DNA of 64,000 bases, from the NCBI RefSeq assembly GCF_001039355.2, contig NW_019773958.1, positions 1,314,736 to 1,378,735 on the forward strand, written 5' to 3'. This stretch comes from Lingula anatina (lineage: Eukaryota > Brachiopoda > Lingulata > Lingulida > Lingulidae). Shown here one piece after another: positions 1-13,030 of the stretch. Numbering within the stretch: the stretch's first letter is position 1; each line of letters begins with the position of its first letter. The position numbers were made by a program, and so were the translations under genes. Under the pieces are notes generated by a model. It did no database searches. It was not told the origin of the DNA and worked only from the letters and a program-made list of their open reading frames with translations.

Positions 1-2330
1 TTTTTTTTTTTTTTGTAAAAGGGGGAATCAGTTTTTACGTCAGAGTGTATATGATGATTTGTTCAGTAGACATAAGGAGATAGGGCTAATTTCTCTTGTC
101 AGTGTTCAAGTGGCGCTTTCTAAAACTTGGCTTTACCGGCGTGAAACCGCCGTACCTTTAATTCCCATAGATTGGAAATTATCCTAGAATGCAGATAAGT
201 TCACAAGTCTCCAGCAGTTCATCAACATATGTAAGATATGACATTAACTATTAGGTCATATATGTACTGCATGCTGCTTAGCGCAAATTGTTTTGAAACG
301 AAAAAATGAAAATGATAAAAAAAGTCTAAATGTGAATAAGAAAAAATAAAAATTAAATATTTTAGTGTAATTGGATTTTAAGGTGTTATTGCTTGGACCT
401 ATGGCAACCTAAACGTTGTTTGCTGGGTCTTAGCTTGGACCCATTTTGAGCAATGCATTATTGCAAGAGTCATGTTGGCAAAAAAAGGAGAAAAAACGGT
501 GACATGTGCATTAAAGTTGGGACACAAGTGAAATAAAAACAGCTGAAATGATACTTGAAGTCGTAAATTAAAAAGACGAGAAAATAACACGAAAAAAGGT
601 TTAATCAAAAGTTAACAAAGTGACATACATTTGAACAATAATCAGTTAAGAAACATCCACTTTTATACATTTATATGTTATTTGCTTCAAAAATCAATAA
701 GATTTGTTCTTCATTTTGTATCGTCAAATTAAGATCTTCAGCAAAATTTTAATCAGTGCACTGAACTCCAAAAACAATGCTGTAGAATAAAGAAGCCAAT
801 ATAATAACACCGGTTGATCTATGTTCTTAGCCAGAGGCTCTTCTAGCTGTTCCGAAATTGGACACAAGTCCGTGTGGTTTTTAAATAAGTACATGTAAAT
901 TGGTCTCTGGCTGAGAGTAGCTCATCTTGTGCACAGTATCGGTGGTTAAACGATTATTATTCTGACTTCCTGAGGCTAGTAATCATACTTGATTCAACCA
1001 TCACACACTAACTAAAAGAGTGGCTCTTGGCACTCTCGTCTCTGGTAGATAGTAGAGTGCTATTAAGCATCTTTGTTTCGATCCAAAAATGATAAGATTT
1101 ACGTGAAAAATATTTTTTCACACAGAACCTTAATCAACCCTTGTACTTAAATAAATATCAATTTTAACTTTTACTATTAATACGGTTATCATGGTACAAA
1201 TAAAATTTCAAGATATTTTACAAATATATATCACTCAATTAACAATATATATATTAAATATAATATTTCAAATCAACAATAATCCAAACTAAAAATAAAT
1301 GCTAAATATGTATATTATGTATAAATACGAACTTAAGACGAATAAGAGCACAATAATTCCACTACACAAAAATTGCCTACCCCAAAGACCTTCGACCAAG
1401 ATGGCATTGCCTTATTCTTAAATTTTCATCCGATGTTCAACGTGAAGTCGGTATCATAAAGCACAGTATCAAAGTATTTGAAAACATATGTCTGTTTTAA
1501 ATGTTTTAGTCTAATGCCGTTTGTTTGAATTGTGCAAGTCTGTCGTGATTGTTCAAATCTCCTCAAATCCCCAACGGTCTTCCGTAGAATGAAAAAGTAG
1601 GTCCTTGCGTTCGTCCATGCGTCCATATTGCACAGTTTATTTTATCGGTCAGATTTGCAGCATCCATTTGTCGTATATTTCCAATGTTTTAGATGAGGCT
1701 TCGGGAAAACTGAGGGAACACCCTTCAGGGCCTTCACGGACGCTAATAAATGAACGCCACATGTCTGTCCATCCACGTTATGCCAATAACGTTATGTTGT
1801 TCTAAGTCATGCGTGGAAAAAGGGTTACACCTGCCGCATGCTGCACACTGTGGACGCTATCTATCAGGTGTCGACGAACAGGCGTGTCACTGTAACTGAG
1901 AGTCCGTATGTGTACGGCAGTGGGAGCAGGAAGTGGGCATGTTTGCGTAACGTTGGGCACCGAACCTGCTTCACTCCAAGGAAGATGCCTGTTTTTTTTT
2001 TTAACCGTCACTGTCCTAAAAGCAGCTTTGGCCTGCCATCTTGCAAAAGTCAGAACAATCATGACAATGATGGCACTATGTTTATATTGTTGTCTCATTT
2101 AGCACTGGCCCTGGTAAGATTCTGAATGCAGATGGTTGGAAGTGTACCGAGGCTTCAATGCGGAAAATAAATCAATAGTCTCAACAACGTAAGTCACATA
2201 TGGTGTGAAAAGACACTTCGGCAGAAAGTTTTCGTATATATGTGACGGCATCTCGAGCCGACCTCAGTCCTTAGCTTTCTACTGTTAAACATATGTGTCG
2301 CAGTGTCTGAAGATACTAGGGTCAAATTCT
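1..2330. other. Gene-free AT-rich stretch
   Basis: The stretch opens with a T run (1-14). Open frames on both strands are short (under about 100 codons), overlap each other and carry no recognisable domain. I see no splice-flanked exon resembling a known family and no RNA gene. Confidence 0.5.
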
Positions 2331-3690
2331 TCGGCCATTAAAGACTGTTAAACGACGGTCTTCCGTGCATTTCAATAGAGTTATAATAGAGTCATATCAA
2401 GTGTCTTTACTCATGTCTTGACCCATTTCCTACGTTCCTTTCTCTTTCAATGATACACTTCGTCTGTGCTTTTTTTAACTGATATCAACATCACAAAATG
2501 TGAGAATAATTTAAATTAACGTTACAACAATAATGCACCATAAGTATCTAACTTCTACCTGGTAGATAAAAATACACTCACCATGGGATACTGACACCCA
2601 TGTAATTTCACAGAATACCAAAGCTTGGCATACTCTCAGTCTCTAGAAAGCTGAACTCAACAAAATTTTAAGCATTCAAGATAGCGCTCACTGTAAATTC
2701 TTAGCTAAAAAAATTAATAAATAAACCTAGAGTTTTGAAACATTCTTAAAGAGAGTCAGTTGTATTACCTACACCTTTCGTCCTTCTTTTCCATTTACCC
2801 ATGTTGACTTTATGCCATCTATGAGGGCGAGGGTATTTACAGTATTGAGTGATAGGCCTATACATGTATAGGTTTGATCAAATTAATATTTTCCAAATAC
2901 AGATAGCACAATTTTTATGACTAAAACTAAAAAATACTTTAACTACTTAATTTAAATCAAGCTACTTATTTTTGAATATATATTGAAAATATCATCTTCA
3001 TCATCATCCCCACGGATTCAAGAATATAAGACTGTCTCAATACTAGATTATCTTTTGATAAACGTGATAGTATAAATTACTGCTACAGTAATATGCATGT
3101 ATATATATTAAATACTTCACTATAATTATTACGACTAAAACAATAAACCTAAAAAAAATACAACACACATTCCGCTTTATCCAAACTTACAGTACTTAAC
3201 TTGATTTCAACTAGAACGTATTTAACCTCAAAGTACACCTCTTGTTTTGATTGTCAACGTACTTTAAAACTATATCATTCATTAAATAACACATTATATT
3301 CTGTTTAAACTATTTCAAATCAACAGTAACTCTCATTATCTCATTAGGAATAAAATGATCATCAATCGCAATATTTGCCTTAAATGATCCGCTTTCATTA
3401 GTTTTTATAAACATTTATGAAATTTTAATTGTAAAAGGGTCGTGATATTTTCAAAATAAGTACGGTCATTCGGTGTCGTATTACTAAGAGTAAAGCAAGC
3501 AAAATATAGTTGCAAAAATACGTCATTTAAACGGACTTCAAACACACTTTCTATTCTTTTCTTTGGAGTTCAAATGTCAACTTTACAGTTTCTTTCCGCC
3601 AAAAACAGTGTATTCAAACGTAATGTCCAATTTCATTCTTTGAAAATCGCTCTGCCAGACAGAATTTTTTTGTCCTGACTTGCAATTATA
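2330..3690. repeat. Diverged tandem duplication, copy A
   Basis: This segment is similar to 3775-4656 in the same orientation. Shared landmarks are GTTATAATAGAGTCATATCA at 2380 and 3807, GCACCATAAGTAT near 2534 and 3963, and a shared end block finishing in TGTCCTGACT. The offset is about 1427 bp at the start and less at the end, because copy A has about 450 bp extra (roughly 3010-3480). No coding potential is seen. It could be two copies of an unclassified repeat or a local duplication. Confidence 0.7.
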
Positions 3691-3774
3691 AGCTGCATTG
3701 CTTAATGTTTATATGCTTAATATAAATGTTTTCTAATCTTCCTTCTTGCGCAAGGAGCAACAAAGAGATTTGTT

Positions 3775-4656
3775 TATGCCGTCAAAGACCGGCACATTTC
3801 AGTACAGTTATAATAGAGTCATATCAAAGTGTTTTTATTCATATCCTAACCCATTTGTTACGTTCCATTTTTTTCAATGATACACTTGGTCAGTGCCATC
3901 TGATATCAACAACACAAAGTATTACAGTGATTAAATAAACATCTCCACTTCACTACAATTATGCACCATAAGTATATAACCTATACCTGATATGCAAAGA
4001 TGCAATCACTCTCGGATACTGACATATGCATCTAGTTTTTCAATGCGATTTCACAGAATACCGATGCTTGGCATCATCTCTGTCGATTTAAAGCTTAACT
4101 ACCCAAGATTTTGAACCTTCAAAGTTGCCCTCAATGAATACTCCTATTCCAAAAATGCAATTATGAACCAAGCGGTTCGAAATATTCTTAAAGAAAATTA
4201 GTTGTTTTTCCTACACCCTTCGTCCTTCTAATTTCCCACCACGTAAGGCTTTGGTCATCTATGCATGAGGTCATACCTTTTACAGTACTGAGTGGTATAC
4301 ATTTATACGTTTGATTAAATTAAAATGTACCAAATACAGATAGCAAAAATTGAACTTTTATATCTAAACTAACTTTACTTTAAGTACTTTTAAATCTAAA
4401 CTACTTATATATGTAAAAATATGTAAAAATATTAAACATATAATCATCATCATTTGGTTGCAGATATACTTTCCATGCTTAGAGCAAGCAAAGTAAAGTT
4501 GCACAAATCCCCGATTAAACTAGACTTCTTTTTTGAAGCTGAATGTCAACTTTATGATTTCCTGCCGCTCCAAACACTGTTTACACAGGTTCTGTGAAAA
4601 CAGTGTTTAGTTCTTTGAATTTCGTTCCGCGAGACAGAAATTCATTGTCCTGACTA
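3775..4656. repeat. Diverged tandem duplication, copy B
   Basis: Direct-repeat partner of 2330-3690, with many substitutions and indels, so the duplication is old. It ends at a (TAA)n tract near 4657. No conserved open frame is shared by both copies. Confidence 0.7.
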
Positions 4657-5095
4657 AATAATAATAATAATAATAAATTCCGTTAAAATGTTCAGTGGAC
4701 TTTACATAAAGACAATACTTACGAACACAATGACAAAGATATTAAAAATTATGCAAATAAATTTAGAATTCAGATAAAAACATCTTAATTCTCACACAAA
4801 ACAATTCAGATAATAAAAAAATAACAAAAAGAAGTGTTTTAAATCCTTTTTAAAATTATTACTTGATTTAATTGAGCGGACTTCAATTGGTAGCATATTC
4901 CACTGGGCCAGCTGACTTATAGCCCCATAAGCTTTAATTTATTTAGTTTTTTTTTTCTCATGGCCCCAAAAAAGTACTTTTTTTTACATAACAGTACCAA
5001 GTGAAAAAATTAAACATAAATTTATACTGTGAGTGACAATTAATATGAAATTAGGGGAAATTGTCAAGAAACATCTTCAGAGTTCATTATTAATC

Positions 5096-5570
5096 TCAAT
5101 AGCGGGTATGCCCACCCCGAGCTTGGTTAATGGCCGCCAAACGGCGTGGCATACTGTGAACTAGAGTGACAGCTCTTTGGAGAGGAATTCTGGTCCATTC
5201 ATATTGAAGGGCATCTCGCAATTCATCTAGATTTGCAGGGGGAGGGTTTCTCCTCTGAATAGCACGACCAAATTCGTCCCACATGTGCTCAATTGGGTTT
5301 GCATCTGGGCTTCTTGCTGGCTGTGGCATCAGCTGAATGTTGTTTTGTCGAATAAAGTCTGCAATTAAGCGGGCTGTGTGTTGAATTGCATTGTCATGTT
5401 GCAATCTAAAATTGTCTCTGTATATCCCTCTTGCGAATGGCTAAAGGTTCTCCTGGAGAATGTCTCTGTATCTGGCAGCGTTAAGGTTTTCATCCAGAGG
5501 AAGCAATGGGCAAATGCCGTTGCTGCAAATGGCACCCCAAAATTTGTACAGAACCACCTCCTCCAGCTAT
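5096..5570 (-). pseudogene. Tc1-like transposase fragment, left arm
   Basis: The minus strand encodes the C-terminal DDE half of a Tc1-like transposase. It has the second catalytic Asp in QHDNA and the Glu in SPDANPIEHMWDE, and it ends in GGHTRY. Compared with the right-arm copy it carries a one-base insertion just after the GGGGSV segment and an in-frame TAG near 5443, so it cannot be translated as one piece. The open part is 5096-5404. Confidence 0.85.
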
Positions 5571-6099
5571 GAGAGTGCGTAGGCTCCCTGGGGGGAGGCT
5601 GTTTACTGAAAATATCCAGGAAACAATAGCTGGAGGAGGTGGTTCTGTACATGTTTGGGGTGCCATTTGCAGCAATGGCATTTGCCCATTGGTTCCTCTG
5701 GATGAAAACCTTAACGCTGCCAGATACAGAGACATTCTCCAGCAGAACCTGGAACCGTTCGCAAGAGGGATATACAGAGACAATTTTAAATTGCAACATG
5801 ACAATGCAACTCAACACGCAGCCCGCTTAATTGCAGACTTTATCCGACAAAACAACATTCAGCTGATGCCACAGCCAGCAATAAGCCCAGATGCAAACCC
5901 AATTGAGCACATGTGGGACGAACTTGGTCGTGCTATTCAGAGGAGAAACCCTCCCCGTGCAAATCTAGATGAATTGCGAGATGCCCTTCAGGATGAATGG
6001 ACCAGAATTTCTCTCCAAAGAGTTGTGACTCTAGTTCACAGTATGCCACGCCGTTTGGCGGCCATTATCCAAGCTCGGGGTGGGCATACCCGCTATTGA
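5554..6099 (+). pseudogene. Tc1-like transposase fragment, right arm
   Basis: This is the C-terminal half of a Tc1/mariner transposase (DDE_3 type), open to its natural stop. Visible motifs are GGGGSVHVWGAI, the second Asp in QHDNATQH, and the Glu in PDANPIEHMWDELGR. There are 34 residues between that Asp and Glu, the DD34E spacing of Tc1-like elements. The helix-turn-helix region and the first Asp are missing. The frame continues upstream to an ATG at 5506, but that part reads through the complement of the left arm and is not transposase. It is a truncated relic, not an active enzyme. Confidence 0.85.
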
Positions 6100-6425
6100 G
6101 ATTAATGATGAACTCTGAAGATGTTTCTTGACAATTTTCCCTAATTTCATATTAATTGTCAATCACAGTAAAAATTTATGTTTAATTTTTCACTTGGTAC
6201 TGTTATGTAAAAAAAAGTACTTTTTTGGGGCCATGAGAAAAAAAAACCTAAATAAATTAACGCTTTTTTCACACTTGCATTGGTTGTTTCTCCTTGACTT
6301 AACCAATCCTCCAGCTTCACATATTTAACAATATAAACAGTATTAATTTGGTAATATCAATAATAATGAAAGAAACAGGGCGATATGCATCCCAAAATTC
6401 CGTGTACCAACCATTTTGGGCAAGA

Positions 6426-6428
<3 letters not shown>

Positions 6429-6513
<85 letters not shown>
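6429..6513. repeat. (TA)n followed by T run
   Basis: About 28 TA dinucleotides are followed by 29 T residues. This is a simple sequence repeat; frames through it (poly Tyr-Ile, poly Phe) are not genes. Confidence 0.95.
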
Positions 6514-7014
6514 GGCCGAGACTGAGTTTTTAAAGAGTTTTTACCCAGCTGCTGTCTCTCATTTTAACAACAAAAATCTCATTTTTACCAACTTAATTTT
6601 AGAAACTGCATTGTTATCTTATACTTTATACACTTTACCAGAATAGCAATCCAGTTTCCGTTTTATGTGAATTTAATTTATATATCAATGGCTGAATAAA
6701 CTCTTATCTTATGATTAGACGTGATGTCCTGCGGCAAATGCTGATAATATTTTCTTGATTTCTTCTTTAATCCTACTAAGTAACACACCGATGGCTCATA
6801 TCATAAACCAGTAGTGCTTATTTATTAAGCAGCAAGGCTGTCATTAAGCGTTGCCTGCAATACTTTCGTACGAATCAAATATCTTTCTTTTTTTACGATT
6901 AATATTATCCAGGTACAAATCCAATTGCTGTACAAGTATGACATAATGATTGTAAATGCTCAATGTCAAATAAAAATACTGATTACTCTCACAAACATAT
7001 ATCAGATACTATAC

Positions 7015-7188
7015 TCAGAAATGAGCTTTCTCTGTCTTCCTTTTTGCCACATGGCATACCATTCCACTGACAATGAAACCATCTTTCTTCAAAAGAGCAA
7101 GTGCTTTATCCACATTTTCTGCTTTCGACTGCTTATTACTACATGTGCCCCATCCTGCGATAATCTTTTGACTATAGAAAATTTAATG
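7015..7188 (-). pseudogene. DHRS4-like SDR exon, decayed
   Basis: The minus strand reads FSIVKRLSQDGAHVVISSRK, then after a one-base shift NVDKALALLKKDGFIVSG and MVCHV, then after a second shift KKEDRE. This follows the order and spacing of the N-terminal Rossmann segment of short-chain dehydrogenase DHRS4 (RLAQDGAHVV, SSRKQQNV, CHVGKAEDRE in the family). A polypyrimidine-AG acceptor precedes it (TTTTTTTCTTCAG) and a possible donor GTATAG follows, so this is an intron-bearing relic and not a processed copy. Both shifts are apparent one-base losses next to A runs. No other SDR exon was recognised nearby. It may be a duplicated pseudogene fragment, or a real exon with two base errors. Confidence 0.6.
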
Positions 7189-7189
7189 C

Positions 7190-10100
7190 TGAAGAAAAAA
7201 ATCTGATTTTAACAGGTTTTACGGACCCTCCAAGCATTGTATGGGGGGAAGGTGATTTCTATTTCGTCATGAATGGTCAAAATGAATTGAAAAACCAACC
7301 TTGATTTTCGTTTTTCATTTTCATTTCTTCGTTTTTTTTTCAATTTTTCTATGATATACAAAAATAAAAAACGACACATTTCCAGACATAATAGAAAATA
7401 GAAACATCCACTGCTTTCCAATGTCAAGAGAGTGAAACACTATATCAGATTAGACGTCCTTTTCTCCTATTGTGAAGAAAAGAAATATCTAAACTTGTTC
7501 ATTTTTTCCATTTTAGAATGATAGGATTATTCCTTGCTTTAATTTGTATAAGTTATCGGAGATTTAGTAAAGAATTTCAAGAAGGATGGATTAAGGAATT
7601 TCAGATATTCTATAACTACTGTATGTGTACGGTTATGGAAAAATAATGCGCCATCGCTGCGTTGTTCAGAAATGTGAAATAAACCCCCTAGGCTAGTACC
7701 TAGATCGAAGTGGAGAAGAAATGAAGGTTGGATCTTTTTCTAGTAAGGACTTTTTGTATTACGGTTTTGATAGAAAATAGAAATTTTTATCACGAAACCA
7801 TGGATATCATGTTCAGAAAATTGTTTGAATGATTGTTATGTCACCTGGGCGGAAGTGGTGGTTTGGCCTCAATTGACGTTTGTGCTCACCCAGAGAGTTT
7901 CACTACAAGTTACAATGATCTGACATTGTTTTTAATTAAATGCGAATGGGCAAAGCAGTTATATACATGTAGATGCGCAGATTTTGTAGCTGTGTTTCTG
8001 TCGTTAACGCTGGATAAATTAATAAAAGTGTGTGAGAATATTTACACTCGTGCGTCTTGTTGCTCTTGAATGTTATTCTACCTTAGTGAAAGTTAGTGTT
8101 AAGTTAATAACTTAACTAAGTTAATGCGATAAATCAATAAAATTTAAAACTGATTATAACTTCTGTTCTGATCAAGGATGAGAAGAAAGAGAAATTGCGC
8201 GTTTTTAATCGTGCCATAGGATCTAGTGGTAGGCCCAAATTACAGTGTATCTACAAATCAGTGGATCTAAAATAAACAACAACAACAAAAACATAATAAT
8301 GATTAAACACTTTATTAAAGCGTAATTGTCCGTGACAGTTCAATTGACAGTGTGCTAACTAAAACAGTCTGATTAGGATATATTTCTCAACATGCAGATG
8401 GCTGACACATACACTATTTGCTAATATACAGTTACACAAAGTGGAAGTCTCTTGTACATATATTTCATGTATCTCTATTTCTGTTATGACTTCAACTGGA
8501 AGAATTGGACCAATTATAACTCCCCTAATTTTGCATTATTCATATTATAATCCATTGCATTTCAGCTTTATCTGATAGAATTAAACACCGATAACTTGCA
8601 GCGGCCGCCATTTCTATGTCTGTGTATGTTCGTACGTTTTTTTCCATTTGCATTCCTAAAATGAAAATAAGAAGAACGAGCTGGCTAATTTGACTCGCAA
8701 ATTATGCATCCATGAATACATAAAATATACAATTACCAATCAATGATGCTACAGCAAAGCAGAGAATAGACTGCCATAGTAAACATCTCTACCACAATGG
8801 AGAAAGTCAGGTGCTTTGGGGAACGCCTTCTGGTCTTCACACACTCTGTATACTAAATCCAACTAGTTGGATAATTTAATCAAGACACAGTAAATGAAAA
8901 ACGTTAAACGAAGTGCAAAAGCAAAATCTTATTAAAATTTTTTCTTTTCAACGCGAAAGATCAAGAAATGAGTCCTTCGAAAGATGAAAGCTACCCGACA
9001 ATCATTTGCGAATGACCAATAATATCAAAACAATTGCATGAAAGCCATTCGTGACATTTTAAGGTCTTCAACCAAGAGAGTTTATGGTCATCTTTAAAGT
9101 GGTTTCGCGAGCAACATGGTCATTAAGTGACGCTGGGGATTAAATACAAGAAAAAACTTAATCGTATCGGTGGCAAAGTACAGTAGATAGAATTATCATG
9201 GTAGTAAGGGCAGTGACACAGCACTGACAGCACGCTTGATATAGTCTGGTATTCGTGCGTAAGCGGCTGAAGTCACCAAAGGAAAGACATGATGGCTTAT
9301 ATTTTCTTATTCCACTAAAGCAATTACAGTTTGCAAATAAATATCGTTCTATTGTTGCTGTTGTTGTTGTTTGTGACATTAGTTATCACTATTTCCTCCA
9401 TCAATTTAGCAGAATATTGAGATATCATATGAATGAGTGGACTACATTGTTCAATGTCTGATTATTTTAAGACAAAGTTGACTGTGAAACATTCACTGAA
9501 TATCTAATATGTTAATCTTTTATCTTCGGGATATAAAATCCAAGTGGCTTAAAATTAATCACCTTCCTGAAACGCAACTGACAAGCACACAACTTTATTC
9601 TTCAGGAAATATTTAAAGACAAATTTCAAAATAATAGCTACAAAGCAAAATTACGGTTTCACCAGCGTAGGGTGTATGCGTATTAAGTTATGCCCATCTT
9701 ACTCTCTCATCATAATTTTGCTCTAATTCCTTCCACCTCCCACAAATCACAAGCTGGCAGCCTACTTTCCATTCCCAAGTTTCCATTATTGTTAAGTGTA
9801 CCCGATGGTGTAAGATATCATCTTATATTTTCCCAACTACTTGTATATCAATTTAGTCTTTCCTTATTCCAATTAGTATTCTCTCATTTTCTCTTGAGGG
9901 AAGAAAGAATTTGTGACCCAGAGTTCAATAAGAGAGATGGAATGGCATGTCCAGATAGCGGGGCAGACGTAATGGCCACCGCGAGGGAAATTAACTTTCC
10001 ACTTAAATTTCCGAGAACTACATGTAGATAGCCGCAGATAATGCTCAGAGGCAAGACAGAAAATGATAAAAACTCTGTGTGAGGTGTGAATGAAATGATA

Positions 10101-13030
10101 ATATGGTAGATCTACTGGTAGTATACATGTTGAACGTAACTTACAGTTAAATGTAACTAAAATATCAAAAGTTCTTCATACAATGTTTTTACACTTGTTA
10201 CCACACGGGACACCAGTGACGCCTCAACCTGTGATACTGTCATGAACATTTCACGAATTTAATCGTAATATCTATTACAAAATTGAATTAAAATGATATC
10301 ATCACTAATATCCGGAAGTAAATTGGTATATAGTGCTCGTGATGTCAAGGCATGGCATTTAGTATTGACTGCTGTTTTCAGACATGTTTTAATTAGTAAA
10401 AAGACAATTAATAATATAATCTTTATTGAGCACTAAAACGTGTACAAGTTACATTTTACAAGCTCTTTACTCTAGCCATAACAACTTTACAAAAACTATA
10501 CAAATCTTTACAAATACTTATGAATTAAAGAGGATGAAATCAATACCAAAAACAAATTGTGTACTTGCCTATTTGACCCATTGCTATTGGACCTAATATT
10601 GCTTTACTTTTTAGAAACATTACATGTATATCATATAACACTTTAATACCCTTTAATTAATAACAGACGCAACTTAATCGTTACAATTTTTTTCTTCCTG
10701 TGGAGATCAAGCAAGGAGTACGAAGCTTTCACAATATTTATAAATTAGCAACAGGAAAAATTGAAAAAAAACAAAAACAAAACAAAAACGCATGCTAATT
10801 CATAAATAAAACTTGAATGTTTGTTTATCAAAGTCACAGCATTTCCAGGCTTGAAAGTGCAGCGACGCTAGTCTCAACAAGGGCGTTATGATCTGACCAT
10901 ATTTCAGAAGTCTGGAGGAATACTGTGCATTTTTACCGGAGGCCAAATCATGTACAGATACATGTATTACAATGGACAAGACACTGACAGCAGGATGCAA
11001 GACTGCAGAAGATAATCATAAAAACTAATCAGCTTTTCACAGAGATTGCGGATGGAACTGGTTTTTGGACTATGGGTTTTGAATTGATCGCTGTAGGGAT
11101 TTTACGAACATACTAGTACACTCGAAACAGAAGCAATATCATGGAGTAGTTTTTACTGAAAATCGTTGAAACGTCTTGTATGGTTGATGAGTTATTAAAG
11201 TGAGACATCTAGGTCGTTTTTTAAATTTTTTTGACTACCAGATACAGTATAATTAATGGGTCTGGGTGTTTTGTAGAAAGACAGAAAAACGAGGTAAGCG
11301 ATACTTTCTGAAACGCAACGTAATCGGAAGAAGTTCCAGATGCATAATTAAAATAAAACCTTTGTGCATTTGTTCCAGGATGAATAAGTTTCAGTTCATC
11401 ATAAATTGCTGACAAACATTTCCAGAATATATAATTGGTAGAAAAGAGCCTAATATCTTCATTTGTATATCGTGCTATTTTAACCATTTTTTCATCGTAC
11501 ACTAACATTGTACATGAATTTTGTCTATATTATATCTAGTGACACGTTAAATGACACGACGAGACATTTGACACAATGGGGAGGAGGAAAATTGACAGCA
11601 ATTTTTAGAAATTTCACTAGACATATTATCATTATAGATAAAGAATAGAAGGTGCGAGGCAATTTTTTTCTGCCGTTAATTCTCCCTCTGAAGTGAATTT
11701 TCCTAAAGCGATAATTTTCATCGCTACTGATAACCATGGGATCTATATGCAAATAAAAAAGAACCCACGGAAACGCCTTTGCAATTTGTGCATGGAAATC
11801 ACTGGCCACAATGACTGCATACAATGGCGATCCGTATTTAGAGTTCTCGCAGCAGAAATGGTGAGTTTCACCCCTAACGGTACAACAACATTGCAACTCG
11901 AAAGCGTGTTTAAAGCTCGCAATTGCCTCAAAAGCATTGGATAGGATATGCCATCGTAATTCAATAAAAAACATTGAAATAAATTGTTTTGCTGTATATG
12001 GCAGTCTAACGCGCACTGTATGTCCTCAACATTCATTTTATTGTGTGCTTACTAATAATATTGACCTCTTTGCAAGATATATGCTTCTGTCTATTTCAAT
12101 ATATCAAATTAATTTTATCTGCTAGGTCCAGGGCAATTTTAATCATAAAGCTGCAAAAATTCATTATTTGAAAACTACTTCAAACGCCCATTTTTACGCA
12201 GGTCATAAGGCACACAACCATCCATAGTGGCAGAGTTTCCTGTGTTTATGTAATGAAAGAAATCCGCTCTTATCGGAAAAAACAACAGTCATAGCTCTCA
12301 CCCACACAAGAATATTTGTTGCTCGTCTAACATGACTGCTGAAAAACAAATAATACACGCGGTAAAACTTTTGATTTGAAGGGGAAATCTTTAAGTCTTG
12401 CGCATAAGGTGCTTTGGTGGCAAAATCACCGGATCAGATGTTCTCTTATCGGAAATAACATCTAAAAGAATGATATTATATTTCTAAGAATGTAATTTCA
12501 CTCGCACCTTGTTGAAGTCTGCATCGTTATACACGGTCACTCCCAGGAGATTCAAGCGTTATTTTGACGTCATACGCAACATTTAAGCCTTTCGGCAAGA
12601 ACCGTAGGCGCAGACGCGTGTTCTAAGTGATGACAACACTGTAAGAAGCGTTTCAGACTTTAAACGGCCTCTAGAGCTGGCGGAAAACACTTCAGATATA
12701 AACCATGGGCCGCTGTTAATCTCTTCTGTTGGAAAATGTGCCCACTCAGTCTTAATTTGTATTAAACTGATCAACTAGTGTTAGGGCGAAGATACAACAT
12801 GTTGCGGAATGAGAAATACATGTCATTTTCACTTTCCAACTGAACATGCTTACGGCTGAATCAGGGATAACAGGTCTCTAAACATCGGTAAGCCATAGGG
12901 AAAGAAGCAACAACAGACAAAGGCTGTGTAAATTTGCGCTGTGGTTTTGCACAATAGTAAATAATGTTTTAAGATCTTCAGACAAATAATTCAAATGAGA
13001 AACCCACCTGTTCGGTAACTAGAAGAAATA
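7190..13030. other. No recognisable gene
   Basis: Open frames are short and unlike any family I know. Several TACATGTA octamers occur (about 7962-10962). The part just upstream of 13031 would hold the promoter and 5' UTR of the GPCR gene, but I could not place a TATA box or a 5' exon. Confidence 0.4.

Larger units (their letters stand above)
4931..6262. mobile_element. Palindromic Tc1-like fold-back element
   Basis: Two 3' halves of the same Tc1/mariner element lie head to head. The left arm (about 4931-5570) is the reverse complement of the right arm (about 5626-6262), including non-coding flanks such as the GGGGCCATGAGAAAAA block and a stretch of about 120 bp beyond each stop codon. A central spacer of about 55 bp separates the arms. 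The outer ends of both arms are the 3' end of the element. The N-terminal DNA-binding half of the transposase and the first catalytic Asp are absent from both halves, so the structure is non-autonomous. Confidence 0.85.

Noticed and set aside
1605-2125. Overlapping short frames on both strands
   Set aside because: No domain, no consistent codon use, and frames overlap each other; not supported as genes.
5365-5817. 150-codon minus-strand frame in the Tc1 palindrome
   Set aside because: It reads the complement of transposase sequence through the palindrome centre; the true transposase frames are the C-terminal halves on each arm.
6720-6870. Possible second SDR exon (GCAACGCTTAATGACAGCC after TTGCAG, minus)
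   Set aside because: The resemblance to the DHRS4 KA-LMTKA segment is only a few residues and needs a frameshift; too weak to call.
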